Positions 44,848-53,542 are shown, numbered from the stretch's first letter. The stretch is DNA of 53,542 nt from Polyangia bacterium (GCA_036268875.1 DATATI010000075.1:1-53542), one strand, 5' to 3'. A program made the numbers and translations. The notes: a model not told the origin generated them from the sequence alone.

Positions 44848-45924
44848 TCAGCGCGCCGGGTGACAAAGTCGGCGGCACAGCGCCAGCACCGCGTCGGCGG
44901 CGTCCGCCCAGGTCCCCAGCGCGGCAAAACGCGCCAGCGCCGACTGCCCCGCGGCGGCCAAGGCATTTCGATCACCGGCGAAAGAGATCAGCGCCTGCGT
45001 CCACGCCGCCTGATCGTCGGGCGGCAAAAGCAGCGCGTGCGGGCCGGTGGCCAGAAGCTCGCGCGTCCCGCCTTGATCGGTGATCAGCACCGGTAGTCCC
45101 GACGCCAGGGCTTCGATCGCCACCAGCGGGTACGCCTCGCGCGCTGACGGCAGCGCCAGCACGTGGCAGCGACGGTACAGCGCCCACAGCGCGTCGCCGT
45201 GCAAAAGGCCGTGCCAGCGCACGCGATCGAGCAACCGCTGCTCGGCCACCCGTTCTCGCAACATCTGCCCGTACGACGGCGCTTGATCGACAGCCCCGGC
45301 GACGTCGACGGAGAGGTCATGGCCGGCGCGGACCAGCGCCGAAAGCACGTCGACCAACCGGTGCAATCCCTTGGCCGGCGTCACGGTGCCGGCGAACAGC
45401 ACGCGCAACGGTCCGCGTTCGTGCGCGCGCGCCGCCACCGCGTCAGCGTCGTGGGCGGCGACGTGATCGCGGCCAGCAGGCGCGACGGCGCCGAACGAAA
45501 CGCAGCCGGCCAGTTGCTCGACGTCGGCCAGGGTGCTGGCGCAGACCGCGGCCACGCCGTCGACGCCACGCAGGTACGCGCGCTCGATGAAGCCGCGCAG
45601 ACGCCGGTGCCGCGTTGACAGTTGGCGGCAAGCGAGGTTGTGCACCAGCGCCACCACGGGCGCGCCGCCGGCTCGCGCGCGCCGTCGACGGCCGACCACG
45701 GCCGGATGGCAAAGCTCGTCCTCGATCACCACGTCGTATCCACGCAGCGCGCGCGACCACGGCACCAGGTTGGACGCCAGCGCCACCGCGAACGGCAACC
45801 ACGGCAGCGGCACCACGTCGACGGTGGCGCCGCGCGCCCGCAGCGCCGCGATCAGCTGGCGGTCATAGATGAACCCGCCCGACACCCGCTGCAGGCCGCC
45901 AGGCACGACAAAGGCCAGGCGCAT
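44848..45924 (-). CDS. GT4-family glycosyltransferase
   Basis: This 358-residue GT-B glycosyltransferase has an N-terminal acceptor domain (MRLAFVVPGGLQRVSGGFIYDRQL) and a C-terminal donor domain with RVLFAGTVTPAKGLHRLVDVL, then the E-x7-E region PSAREAYPLVAIEALASGLPVLITDQGG, standard for retaining GT4 enzymes. It would add a sugar from an NDP donor to a lipid or small molecule. It is the last gene of the minus-strand operon (reductase, dehydrogenase, pterin-synthase homologue, glycosyltransferase), 23 bp after the pterin-synthase homologue. That context suggests a glycosylated small-molecule product and not a wall polymer. Confidence 0.88.
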   Translation of the reverse strand: MRLAFVVPGGLQRVSGGFIYDRQLIAALRARGATVDVVPLPWLPFAVALASNLVPWSRALRGYDVVIEDELCHPAVVGRRRRARAGGAPVVALVHNLACRQLSTRHRRLRGFIERAYLRGVDGVAAVCASTLADVEQLAGCVSFGAVAPAGRDHVAAHDADAVAARAHERGPLRVLFAGTVTPAKGLHRLVDVLSALVRAGHDLSVDVAGAVDQAPSYGQMLRERVAEQRLLDRVRWHGLLHGDALWALYRRCHVLALPSAREAYPLVAIEALASGLPVLITDQGGTRELLATGPHALLLPPDDQAAWTQALISFAGDRNALAAAGQSALARFAALGTWADAADAVLALCRRLCHPAR

Positions 45925-45947
45925 CGATCAGCGCCGGCCGCCGCCGA

Positions 45948-46334
45948 TCAAGAGAACGTCACCGTGTACGTGGCGAAGGCTTCTTCGTTCTCCCACAACT
46001 TGACCGCCAGCGAGGTCAGATTGCGCGGCTCCAGCGCGCGAACCATCCCTTCGGTCAGGATGCGCGCGAACGGTTCGAGGCCGGGGTTCTGGCCGGCGAA
46101 TTCCGGCAGCTCGTTCAGGGTCTTGTCGCGATAGCGATCGACCAGGCGATCGAGGTGCTCTTTCACCACCGCGATGTCCAGCAAGTAGCCGTGGCGATCC
46201 AGACGCTCGCCGGCGAAGATCACCTCCATCTTGTAGTGGTGGGAGTGCAGCTGGTTTTCGCGCCCCCAGTCACCCCCAAAGAGAAAGTGCTGAGCGACGA
46301 AGTCCCGGATCACGCCGACGGTGTACTGACTCAT
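45948..46334 (-). CDS. 6-pyruvoyl-tetrahydropterin synthase homologue with Cys-to-Glu active site
   Basis: This 128-residue T-fold protein belongs to the PTPS/QueD family. The zinc ligands are His16 (VAQHFLF), His30 and His32 (LHSHHY). In QueD and PTPS the catalytic Cys stands four residues before the second zinc His (C-x-x-L-H-G-H); here that position is Glu26 (E-N-Q-L-H-S-H). A Glu at or beside this position is known from the PTPS-III group, which cleaves dihydroneopterin to 6-hydroxymethyl-dihydropterin, so a QueD or PTPS reaction is unlikely. It lies in an operon 15 bp after an MDR dehydrogenase and before a GT4 gene. No queuosine genes are nearby. Confidence 0.86.
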   Translation of the reverse strand: MSQYTVGVIRDFVAQHFLFGGDWGRENQLHSHHYKMEVIFAGERLDRHGYLLDIAVVKEHLDRLVDRYRDKTLNELPEFAGQNPGLEPFARILTEGMVRALEPRNLTSLAVKLWENEEAFATYTVTFS

Positions 46335-46349
46335 GGTGGCCTCGCTTTT

Positions 46350-47369
46350 TCAGTCGTAGGTGAAAAGAACCTGCAGCGCCGCGGGTGCGTCCGTGTCCAG
46401 CAGCGCGTAAGCCGCCGCGGCCTCGCCGATGGGAAAACGGTGGCTGATCAAAGCAGCGCTGTCCACCCGGCGCAGTAACTGCCACGCCACGTCTCGCCGT
46501 CGCTGGCGATTCCAGCGTCCCGTCAAGGCCGGGGCGATGTGACTGACCTGGCTGCTGACGATGGCGATCCGCCCACGATGAAAATGGCCGCCCAGATCGA
46601 CGGCGCTTTGCTTGCTGCCGTAAAACGATCCCACCACCACCCGCCCTTCGCGCCCGGTCACAACAAGCGCGTCGTTCAACACCTGCGGATTGCCGGTCAG
46701 CTCGAACGCCAGATCAGCGCCAGCGTCGCCCAGCGCGGCACGCGCGCCATCGAGCGACGCCGTAACCGCGTGGGCGCCCAGCGCCCGGCCGTGCGCCGCT
46801 CGGCTGGCCACGCGATCGACGACCACCAATGTGTGCAGTGGAAAGCGGGCCAGCAACGCCGTGGCCAGCAGACCGACCACGCCCTGCCCGAACACCGCCA
46901 CCCGTTCGCCCACCCGCGGGCCGGCGTCCAAGATCAGATTCACCGCCGTCTCGGCGTTGGCCAGCAGCGCCGCTTTTTCCCAGTCGATCCCGTCCGGCAC
47001 CGGCCAGGCCTCATCCGCCGCCACGAAGAACGCGCTGCCGTGGGGCTGAAAGCTGAAGACCCGGCGGCCGATCCAGTCGGAAGCCGCCACGCCGTCGCCG
47101 ACGCCTATCACCTCGCCCACCGCCGCGTACCCGAAGCGAAAGGGAAAGGTCCACCCGGCGCGCCCGCCCTCGCTCGCCAGCGCTGGCAGCGTCTCGTCCA
47201 GTGGAACGTCCGCGGGCAGCTGGCCGCGAAAGGCCAGCCGCTCGGTGCCGGCGCTGATGGCCGAAACGCGGGTGCGCACCAGCAGCGCGCCTGACGGCGG
47301 CGAACCTATCTCTTCCTCGATGACGCTGATTCGCCGCGGTCCGGTGAAGACCAGGGCGCGCCTTCTCAC
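46350..47369 (-). CDS. MDR-superfamily dehydrogenase lacking visible zinc ligands
   Basis: This 339-residue medium-chain dehydrogenase/reductase starts at a GTG (47369) that overlaps the stop of the reductase gene by 4 bp. The Rossmann glycine motif is VAVFGQGVVGLLATALL, and the catalytic domain begins VRTRVSAISAGTERLAFRGQLP, with GTE where classical enzymes have a zinc-binding Cys; no four-Cys structural zinc lobe is seen. It resembles the BchC-like and SAGTE subgroup, usually annotated as zinc-binding alcohol dehydrogenase though zinc is doubtful. NAD(P)(H) dependence is inferred. Operon context ties it to an RibD-type reductase and a PTPS homologue. Confidence 0.86.
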   Translation of the reverse strand: MRRRALVFTGPRRISVIEEEIGSPPSGALLVRTRVSAISAGTERLAFRGQLPADVPLDETLPALASEGGRAGWTFPFRFGYAAVGEVIGVGDGVAASDWIGRRVFSFQPHGSAFFVAADEAWPVPDGIDWEKAALLANAETAVNLILDAGPRVGERVAVFGQGVVGLLATALLARFPLHTLVVVDRVASRAAHGRALGAHAVTASLDGARAALGDAGADLAFELTGNPQVLNDALVVTGREGRVVVGSFYGSKQSAVDLGGHFHRGRIAIVSSQVSHIAPALTGRWNRQRRRDVAWQLLRRVDSAALISHRFPIGEAAAAYALLDTDAPAALQVLFTYD

Positions 47370-48109
47370 CCTGTCCCCCAGCGCAGCGCGCCCGACAGGA
47401 CAAAGTCGTCGGCCAACCGAAAGCTGTCCGGCGACGACAGTCGCGGCAGGTGCCCGTTCTGCAGCGTCCCCACCGCCGCCAAGCCGCCGAGCAGCCGCGG
47501 CGCCACCGTCACCACCGCATAGTCACCAAGCCGCGCGCGCAAAAAACTGGTCAGCACCTTGGCGCCGCCTTCGACCATCAGGCGTTTGATCCCGCTGGCC
47601 GCCAGGGCGACCATCAGCGCATCGAGATCGACCCACCCGTTGGCCCAGGCCGCCAGCCTCAGGATCTGCGCCCCGCGCGCCGTCAGCGGGGTGCCGCGTC
47701 TCTCGTCGGCAGAGGCCGTGCACACGATGCGGATAGGGCGCGGGCCGCCCGAGGCCAGCAGGCGCGCGGTGGGCGGCGTACGCAGCCGGCTGTCCAGAAT
47801 CACGGGCGACGGCCAAGGGCCCGACCAGTGGCGCACGCCCAGCTCCGGATCATCAGCCAGCAGGGTATCGATGCCGACCAGGATTGCGTCGTGCGAGGCG
47901 CGCAAGGCATGAGTCAAGGTCAGCGACTCGCCGCCGCTCAAGGCGTAACGCTGACCCGGCTCGAGGGCGATGCTGCCGTCGATGCTTTGCGCCCATGACA
48001 GAGTGACGAAGGGCCGCCCGTCGCCGCGCCGATCGCGCTCGACGCCGTCAATGGTTTGAAGAACCCGCCCGACGGTGTCGATGGTGGTCTGCGACTGCGA
48101 CTGACTCAG
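47366..48109 (-). CDS. RibD C-terminal-type (DHFR-fold) reductase, probable CTG start
   Basis: This 247-residue stand-alone reductase has the RibD_C fold, which reduces pyrimidine or pterin-like substrates with NADPH. Signatures are PFVTLSWAQSIDGSIAL, LRASHDAILVGIDTLLADDPEL, VILDSRLRTPP and MVEGGAKVLTSFL; there is no deaminase domain. The first ATG/GTG/TTG in frame (TTG 47941) falls inside the conserved domain, so the gene must start upstream. A CTG at 48109 sits 6 nt after a strong GAGGAAGG and restores the expected N-terminus; no ATG, GTG or TTG lies between it and the upstream in-frame stop. It is first in the operon, overlapping the dehydrogenase by 4 bp. Confidence 0.85.
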   Translation of the reverse strand: MSQSQSQTTIDTVGRVLQTIDGVERDRRGDGRPFVTLSWAQSIDGSIALEPGQRYALSGGESLTLTHALRASHDAILVGIDTLLADDPELGVRHWSGPWPSPVILDSRLRTPPTARLLASGGPRPIRIVCTASADERRGTPLTARGAQILRLAAWANGWVDLDALMVALAASGIKRLMVEGGAKVLTSFLRARLGDYAVVTVAPRLLGGLAAVGTLQNGHLPRLSSPDSFRLADDFVLSGALRWGTG

Positions 48110-48168
48110 GGGAATCCTTCCTCGGCCGGCTGGGACAAGCCGCCCGGACCGGGCCGGGAAGCGGCCCG

Positions 48169-48543
48169 CTATTTTTCAATACCGGTAATGAAGTATTCGG
48201 ACGGTGTGCACCGGAACAACGAATGCAAGTCTTGACGGTACTGCAGCGTGATCCGTTCCGCCGACCGTTCAGCGGCGTGCAGCTGCACCACCAACGGATT
48301 GCTGGGCTTCTCGTCGTCGACGGAGAACTCCCAGATCTCCACCGGCTGCCCGGGAATGGTCCCTTGCAGCGCCATCTCGCCCATCATGTATTTGCAATAC
48401 GGCGGACCTTTGAACGAGATCTTGCGAATCACGCCCGTGCGCGTCCCGCGTGAGTAGCCGCGGAACCACCACACCCGCAACGCCTCCACGCCGACGAAAA
48501 CCATCAACCCGGCCAGCACAAAAAGGATGACCCGGACCTTCAT
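48169..48543 (-). CDS. small membrane-anchored protein of unknown function
   Basis: This is a protein of 124 residues from the ATG at 48543 (a GTG at 48561 would add six). One N-terminal TM or uncleaved signal segment (VRVILFVLAGLMVFVGVEAL) is followed by a soluble domain with GYSRGTRTGVIRKISFKG, LQGTIPGQPVEIWEFSVDD and two Cys residues (YCKYM, FRCTPSEYFITGI). The pattern is like small uncharacterised membrane proteins in which a beta-rich domain sits outside the membrane; I cannot name the family. It lies between rpoN and the reductase operon on the same strand, 59 bp before the CTG start. Confidence 0.72.
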   Translation of the reverse strand: MKVRVILFVLAGLMVFVGVEALRVWWFRGYSRGTRTGVIRKISFKGPPYCKYMMGEMALQGTIPGQPVEIWEFSVDDEKPSNPLVVQLHAAERSAERITLQYRQDLHSLFRCTPSEYFITGIEK

Positions 48544-48671
48544 TTTTCCGCTCACCGGCACGCTCCGACCCTAACACGCCCCCCAGACCCCAGCCCACCG
48601 GCGCCCATTTTTTCCGTGTCGATTTGAGCCGATGGCGATCGATTTGATCGCACTCGCCCTTCCCGCCCTGA

Positions 48672-50174
48672 TCAGTAAACCTGGCGTCGTTTGCTGCTAG
48701 AAAGGATGCGCAGTTGTTCGCGGTATTTGGCCACCGTGCGCCGCGCGATCTCGATGTTCTGGTCGCGCAAAAGCTCGACGATCTTCTGGTCCGAGTGGGG
48801 GTGCTTGACGTTCTCCTGGCCGATGATCTGTTTGATCTTCAGCTTCACCGCCTCCGAGGCCAGGTCGTCGCCGTCCGTGCGCGTGATCCCCGAGTTAAAG
48901 AAGTACTTGAGCTCGTAGATCCCCTGCGGCGTGTGCACGTACTTGTTGGTGGTCACGCGCGACACCGTCGATTCGTGCATGCCGATGTCTTCGGCCACGT
49001 CGCGCAAGATCAGCGGCTTTAGGTGGGCGGTGCCCTTGTCGAAGAAATCGCGCTGGAACTTCAGGATCGATTCCGTGACCCGCACGATGGTGCGCTGCCG
49101 TTGCTGGATGGAACGAATCAGCCACTGGGCGCTGCGCAGCTTCTCTTGGATGTACTCGCGCGCCTTCGAACCGCCGGCCAGCGCGGTCCGGTAGAAATCG
49201 GAGATCTTCAGCTTGGGCAGGCCGTCGTCGTTGGCCACCACGAAGTACTTGTCGCCGACCTTGTGGATGTAGACGTCGGGGGTGATGTACGTCGGCTCGT
49301 CCGAGGTGTACTGACGGCCCGGCTTGGGATCGAAGGTCTGCACCACCTTGGCCGCCTCGTAGATCTCTTCCACGGGCTGCAGCAGATCTTTGGCGATGGC
49401 GGTGTAGTTCTTTTTTTCCAGGTTGGGCAGGTGGCGCTGGATGATGCCCACCACCACGTCGTCGTCGGCGCCGATGTGCCGGGCCTGGATCATCAGGCAC
49501 TCTTCCAGCGATCGCGCGGCCACGCCCACCGGATCGAACTCTTGAATGCGCCGCAGGACCGACTCGGCCAGGGCGACGTCGACGCCGGCTTCTTCGGACA
49601 GATCTTCCAGCGGCTCTTCGAGGTAACCGGAGGGGTTGATGTTGCCGATGATCAGCATGGCGATGCCGTCTTCCAGCAACGTGAAGTGCGACAGCTTGAG
49701 CTGCCACTCCAGGTGGTCGAACAGCGACGTGCCGCGGGTCAGCGTCGATTCCAGCGACGGCAGGTCTTCGTTGTTCGACTTGTACGACGGCATGGGCGCC
49801 GCCTGCGCCTGGTTGTCCAGGTACGTCTCCCAGTCAAAGTCGGCGACCGCTTCGCCCGACCGCGTGTCCGCCTTCACCTCGGAGGTGGAATCGACCTTCT
49901 CCTGGGGGATCTCGGCCATCGGCATCTCGGTCTCGCCGACCCGCTCGACGTCGTGCGACGCCGCTTCCACCGGCGCGGTCAGCTCGGGACCTTTGGCCTG
50001 CTCGTTCGCCGACTCGACCGAATCCTCCAGGATGGGATTCTCCAGCATCTCGTCCCGGACCATGTCGACCAGCTCCATCCGGGACAGCTGCAGCAGCTTG
50101 ATGGCCTGCTGCAGCTGGGGCGTCATGACCAGCTGCTGCGAAAGCTTCAGGTGCTGCTTTATCTCAATCGACAT
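48672..50174 (-). CDS. rpoN: RNA polymerase sigma-54 factor RpoN
   Basis: This 500-residue sigma-54 starts at the ATG at 50174 (MSIEIKQHLKLSQQLVMTPQ), the conserved activator-interacting region I. An acidic region II (about 50-120) follows, then the core-binding domain, a helix-turn-helix (MHESTVSRVTTNKYVHTPQGIYELKYFF) and the C-terminal RpoN box ARRTVAKYRE that reads the -24 element. The protein is required by the NtrC-type activator encoded at 19-20.4 kb. No ptsN, hpf or lptB lies beside it, unlike the enteric arrangement. Confidence 0.97.
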   Translation of the reverse strand: MSIEIKQHLKLSQQLVMTPQLQQAIKLLQLSRMELVDMVRDEMLENPILEDSVESANEQAKGPELTAPVEAASHDVERVGETEMPMAEIPQEKVDSTSEVKADTRSGEAVADFDWETYLDNQAQAAPMPSYKSNNEDLPSLESTLTRGTSLFDHLEWQLKLSHFTLLEDGIAMLIIGNINPSGYLEEPLEDLSEEAGVDVALAESVLRRIQEFDPVGVAARSLEECLMIQARHIGADDDVVVGIIQRHLPNLEKKNYTAIAKDLLQPVEEIYEAAKVVQTFDPKPGRQYTSDEPTYITPDVYIHKVGDKYFVVANDDGLPKLKISDFYRTALAGGSKAREYIQEKLRSAQWLIRSIQQRQRTIVRVTESILKFQRDFFDKGTAHLKPLILRDVAEDIGMHESTVSRVTTNKYVHTPQGIYELKYFFNSGITRTDGDDLASEAVKLKIKQIIGQENVKHPHSDQKIVELLRDQNIEIARRTVAKYREQLRILSSSKRRQVY

Positions 50175-50220
50175 GCGGTTCCCTCGGTATTGAGCGGAAC
50201 TTATTCTTAGCACCTCTTCA

Positions 50221-50284
50221 TCAGCGCGGTAAAGAGACAAGGCGCTGGTGGTACATGTATTGCAGACACCTCCCTAAAGGAGGT
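50221..50284 (-). promoter_or_regulatory. rpoN leader: small hairpin and possible 11-codon frame
   Basis: In the region before rpoN, ACCTCC and GGAGGT (50268-50273 and 50279-50284) form a 6-bp inverted repeat whose minus-strand copy carries an SD-like GGAGG. About 12 nt after it lies ATG (50256), opening an 11-codon frame (MYHQRLVSLPR) that ends at 50221, 46 bp before rpoN. Pairing of GGAGG with its own complement could hide it. The pattern is real but may be chance. Confidence 0.3.
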
Positions 50285-50309
50285 AACTGCTGGCAGATAC
50301 AACGAAATA

Positions 50310-51965
<1,656 letters not shown>

Positions 51966-52010
51966 TCAGCTTAGTCCCGATTCGAGCCCTGAGTCGCCGG
52001 GCGAATCAGG

Positions 52011-52032
52011 CCTTTGAGGGGGCCGCTCAAGG
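52011..52032 (-). repeat. imperfect hairpin at the secG stop codon
   Basis: CCTTTGAG (52011-52018) and CTCAAGG (52026-52032) are nearly complementary with a one-base bulge around a 7-nt loop, and overlap the secG stop. There is no U-tract, so it is unlikely to be a strong terminator; it may stabilise the 3' end between secG and pyrG. Confidence 0.35.
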
Positions 52033-52668
52033 GCTGCTGGGCGACTGCGCCGGCGCGGCCGGCGCAGGGGCAGCGGCAGCTGGCGGCGGGCTCGGCGCCG
52101 TCTCGGGCGGCGGCGCTTCCAGCGTCGGGACTGGCGCGGCGGCGGCCGGGGCTGGAGTCGCGGCTGGCGCTTTGGCGGCAGGCGCGGTCGCTGGCTTGAC
52201 GGCGGCGAGCTTGCCGGCGACCGGCGCCTTGACTGCGGCCGGCGCAGCGCTTGGCGAAGCCGGCGGCGCTTGCGCGGTCGGCGCGGCGGCTGGCGGCAGC
52301 GCCAGCGGCGCGGTCGGCACACCAGGCGCCGGCGCGCTCAAGGGCGCGGTCAGCGGCGCCGCGGGCGCTGCGGCGTTGGTCGCCGCCGACGCCGGGTTAA
52401 TCGTCTGCAGCTTCAGCTTGTCGAGCATCGACGAGGTGGCGCGGTCGTGCGCGCCCAGCAGCGTGAGGCCGAGGCTCAGCACCAGGAAGAGGCTGAACAG
52501 GATCCAGGTCGTGCGCGTCAAAAGGTCGCCGGCGCCGCGCGTGGTGATCAGGCCGGTCGGGCCCCCGCCCGAACCAAAGGCGCCGCCTTCCGAGCGCTGC
52601 ATCAGCACCACGAAGATCAGCAGCACGCAGACCAGGATATCGAGCGTGATCAGTAGACCGGAGAGCAT
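52027..52668 (-). CDS. secG: protein translocase subunit SecG with a long Ala/Pro-rich tail
   Basis: SecG assists SecYE in moving proteins across the inner membrane. Residues 1 to about 80 are a normal SecG: TM1 (ITLDILVCVLLIFVVLMQR), the conserved SEGGAFGSGGG loop, then TM2 (TTWILFSLFLVLSLGLTLL). Bacterial SecG is usually 75-115 residues; here an Ala/Pro/Lys-rich, low-complexity tail of about 110 residues follows and brings the length to 213. Such tails occur in some deltaproteobacteria and presumably face the periplasm. It lies near tpiA, its common neighbour, with a GNAT gene on the opposite strand between. Confidence 0.9.
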   Translation of the reverse strand: MLSGLLITLDILVCVLLIFVVLMQRSEGGAFGSGGGPTGLITTRGAGDLLTRTTWILFSLFLVLSLGLTLLGAHDRATSSMLDKLKLQTINPASAATNAAAPAAPLTAPLSAPAPGVPTAPLALPPAAAPTAQAPPASPSAAPAAVKAPVAGKLAAVKPATAPAAKAPAATPAPAAAAPVPTLEAPPPETAPSPPPAAAAPAPAAPAQSPSSP

Positions 52669-52776
52669 CGTGCCAATCGAAAATGTCAGCGGGGCGCGGA
52701 CGGCGCGGCGCGGCCTCTAGCATCCGCTGTCTGGCCGCGCCATAGCTAGGAAGCCGCCCTCCCCGGTCCAAGTCCC

Positions 52777-53292
52777 GTGATTCTCGAAACCGAACGTCTG
52801 GTCCTGCGCCCCGTCGTCGCTGGCGACTGGGCGGCGCTCTATCCGATCATGTCCGACCCGATCGTCATGGCGCATTGGGACTCCACCGAGATCGACGACC
52901 CGGAGGTCGTCGCCGGCATGATCGCAGCGCAGATGGCCGATATGGCGGACGGCGCGGCCTGGTACTGGTCGATCGAGCGCGGCGGCGACCATGCCTTCCT
53001 CGGCGCCTGCGACCTCTCCGACGTCGACTGGCGCCACAAGCGCGGCGAGGTCGGGTTCCTGCTGGCGAAGCCGGCCTGGGGCCAGGGCTACGGGCTGGAG
53101 GCGATGCGGGCGGTGGTGGACTACGCCGCCGGCCTGGGGCTGAAGCGCCTCTGGGCCCGCGCCCACGTCGGCAACGACCGCTCCGAGCGGCTGCTGCACA
53201 CGCTCGGCTTCGAGGACGAAGGCTACCTCCGCGGGCACGTCCAGCGCGCCGGCGAGCGCCGCGACTGCAAGATCTACGGTCTGCTGCTCTAG
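52777..53292 (+). CDS. GNAT-family N-acetyltransferase
   Basis: This 171-residue acetyltransferase of the RimJ/RimL type starts at a GTG (52777; ILETERLVLRPVVAGDWAALY). The acetyl-CoA-binding motif A is GEVGFLLAKPAWGQGYGLEAMRAVVDYA (Q-x-x-G-x-G/A as WGQGYG), followed by RLWARAHVGNDRSERLLHTLGFEDEG, standard for the family. Such enzymes acetylate protein N-termini, antibiotics or small amines; the target is unknown. It sits between tpiA and secG on the opposite strand and converges on tpiA with a 4-bp overlap. Confidence 0.9.
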   Translation: MILETERLVLRPVVAGDWAALYPIMSDPIVMAHWDSTEIDDPEVVAGMIAAQMADMADGAAWYWSIERGGDHAFLGACDLSDVDWRHKRGEVGFLLAKPAWGQGYGLEAMRAVVDYAAGLGLKRLWARAHVGNDRSERLLHTLGFEDEGYLRGHVQRAGERRDCKIYGLLL

Positions 53293-53542
53293 GCGGCGCG
53301 AACGATCGGCAGGAAGTCCGCCGCGGTCAGCGACGCCCCGCCGACCAGCGCCCCGCCGACATCGGGGATGGCCAGAATGTCGACGGCGTTCGCCGCTTTG
53401 ACCGAGCCGCCGTAGAGCAGCGGCGCAGCCCGGCCCGCCTCGCCGAAGCGGGCGACGAGCGCCTGGCGAATGGCGCGGTGCACCGCCTCGATCTCGGCCG
53501 GCGTCGGCGTGCGGCCGGAGCCGATGGCCCACACCGGCTCGT
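53289..53542 (-). CDS. tpiA: triosephosphate isomerase, C-terminal part (5' end outside window)
   Basis: The last 254 bp encode the C-terminal third of triosephosphate isomerase, the glycolytic enzyme that interconverts glyceraldehyde-3-phosphate and dihydroxyacetone phosphate. EPVWAIGSGRTPTPAE is loop 6 with the catalytic Glu as the first visible residue; LLYGGSVKAANAVDIL is the phosphate-binding loop, and GALVGGASLTAADF the end. The start lies beyond 53542. Its stop overlaps the convergent GNAT gene. Confidence 0.95.
   Translation of the reverse strand, partial: EPVWAIGSGRTPTPAEIEAVHRAIRQALVARFGEAGRAAPLLYGGSVKAANAVDILAIPDVGGALVGGASLTAADFLPIVRAA

Overview
This is a 53.5 kb, GC-rich (roughly two-thirds G+C by eye), gene-dense stretch of a bacterial chromosome. 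It has no phage, insertion sequence or CRISPR array that I can see. Several traits fit a myxobacterium or close relative (Myxococcota, formerly Deltaproteobacteria): sigma-54 machinery (rpoN and an NtrC-type regulator with its kinase), an ECF sigma / membrane protein / exported protein trio, and several large secreted lipoproteins with Gly/Ser/Ala-rich linkers after the lipobox. That placement is inferred from style and not from a marker-gene tree.

Layout. 0.2-2.6 kb: a membrane O-acyltransferase and a divergent mannonate-dehydratase-type enolase-superfamily enzyme. 2.7-11.8 kb: overlapping recC-recB-recD. 11.8-17.4 kb: a CzcA/CzcC/CzcB-type metal efflux operon on the minus strand, preceded by about 650 bp without a convincing gene. 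18.0-23.6 kb: a histidine kinase and sigma-54 activator pair flanked by two secreted lipoproteins, plus a 49-residue membrane miniprotein; a sigma-54-like promoter precedes one lipoprotein. 23.8-30.4 kb: cobalamin genes (a BluB-CobT fusion; cobQ and cobA) around a peroxide-defence unit (oxyR divergent from ahpC-ahpD, with a palindromic OxyR-type site). 30.5-34.3 kb: an unrecognised protein overlapping a PssA-like phosphatidyltransferase, an MHS-family transporter with a terminator, and tRNA-Val(CAC). 34.3-37.9 kb: a multihaem DUF1111-type lipoprotein and a secreted esterase. 38.0-42.5 kb: the ECF sigma trio and a large LamG-like lipoprotein. 42.6-43.9 kb: a GAF / enzyme-I-like protein that has lost its phospho-histidine.

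44.0-48.1 kb holds the most intriguing unit. A tightly packed four-gene operon encodes a RibD-type reductase, a zinc-ligand-poor MDR dehydrogenase, a pyruvoyl-tetrahydropterin-synthase homologue with Glu in place of the catalytic Cys, and a GT4 glycosyltransferase. A CDP-alcohol phosphotransferase converges on it. I read this as a candidate pathway for a modified, glycosylated pterin-like or related metabolite; the product is unknown.

48.2-53.5 kb is housekeeping: a small membrane protein, rpoN, pyrG, secG with an unusually long Ala/Pro tail, a GNAT acetyltransferase, and the 3' part of tpiA running off the end.

Functional links: the kinase/NtrC pair needs the sigma-54 encoded 26 kb away. 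OxyR probably controls ahpCD. cobA, cobQ and the bluB-cobT fusion supply early, middle and lower-ligand steps of B12 synthesis.
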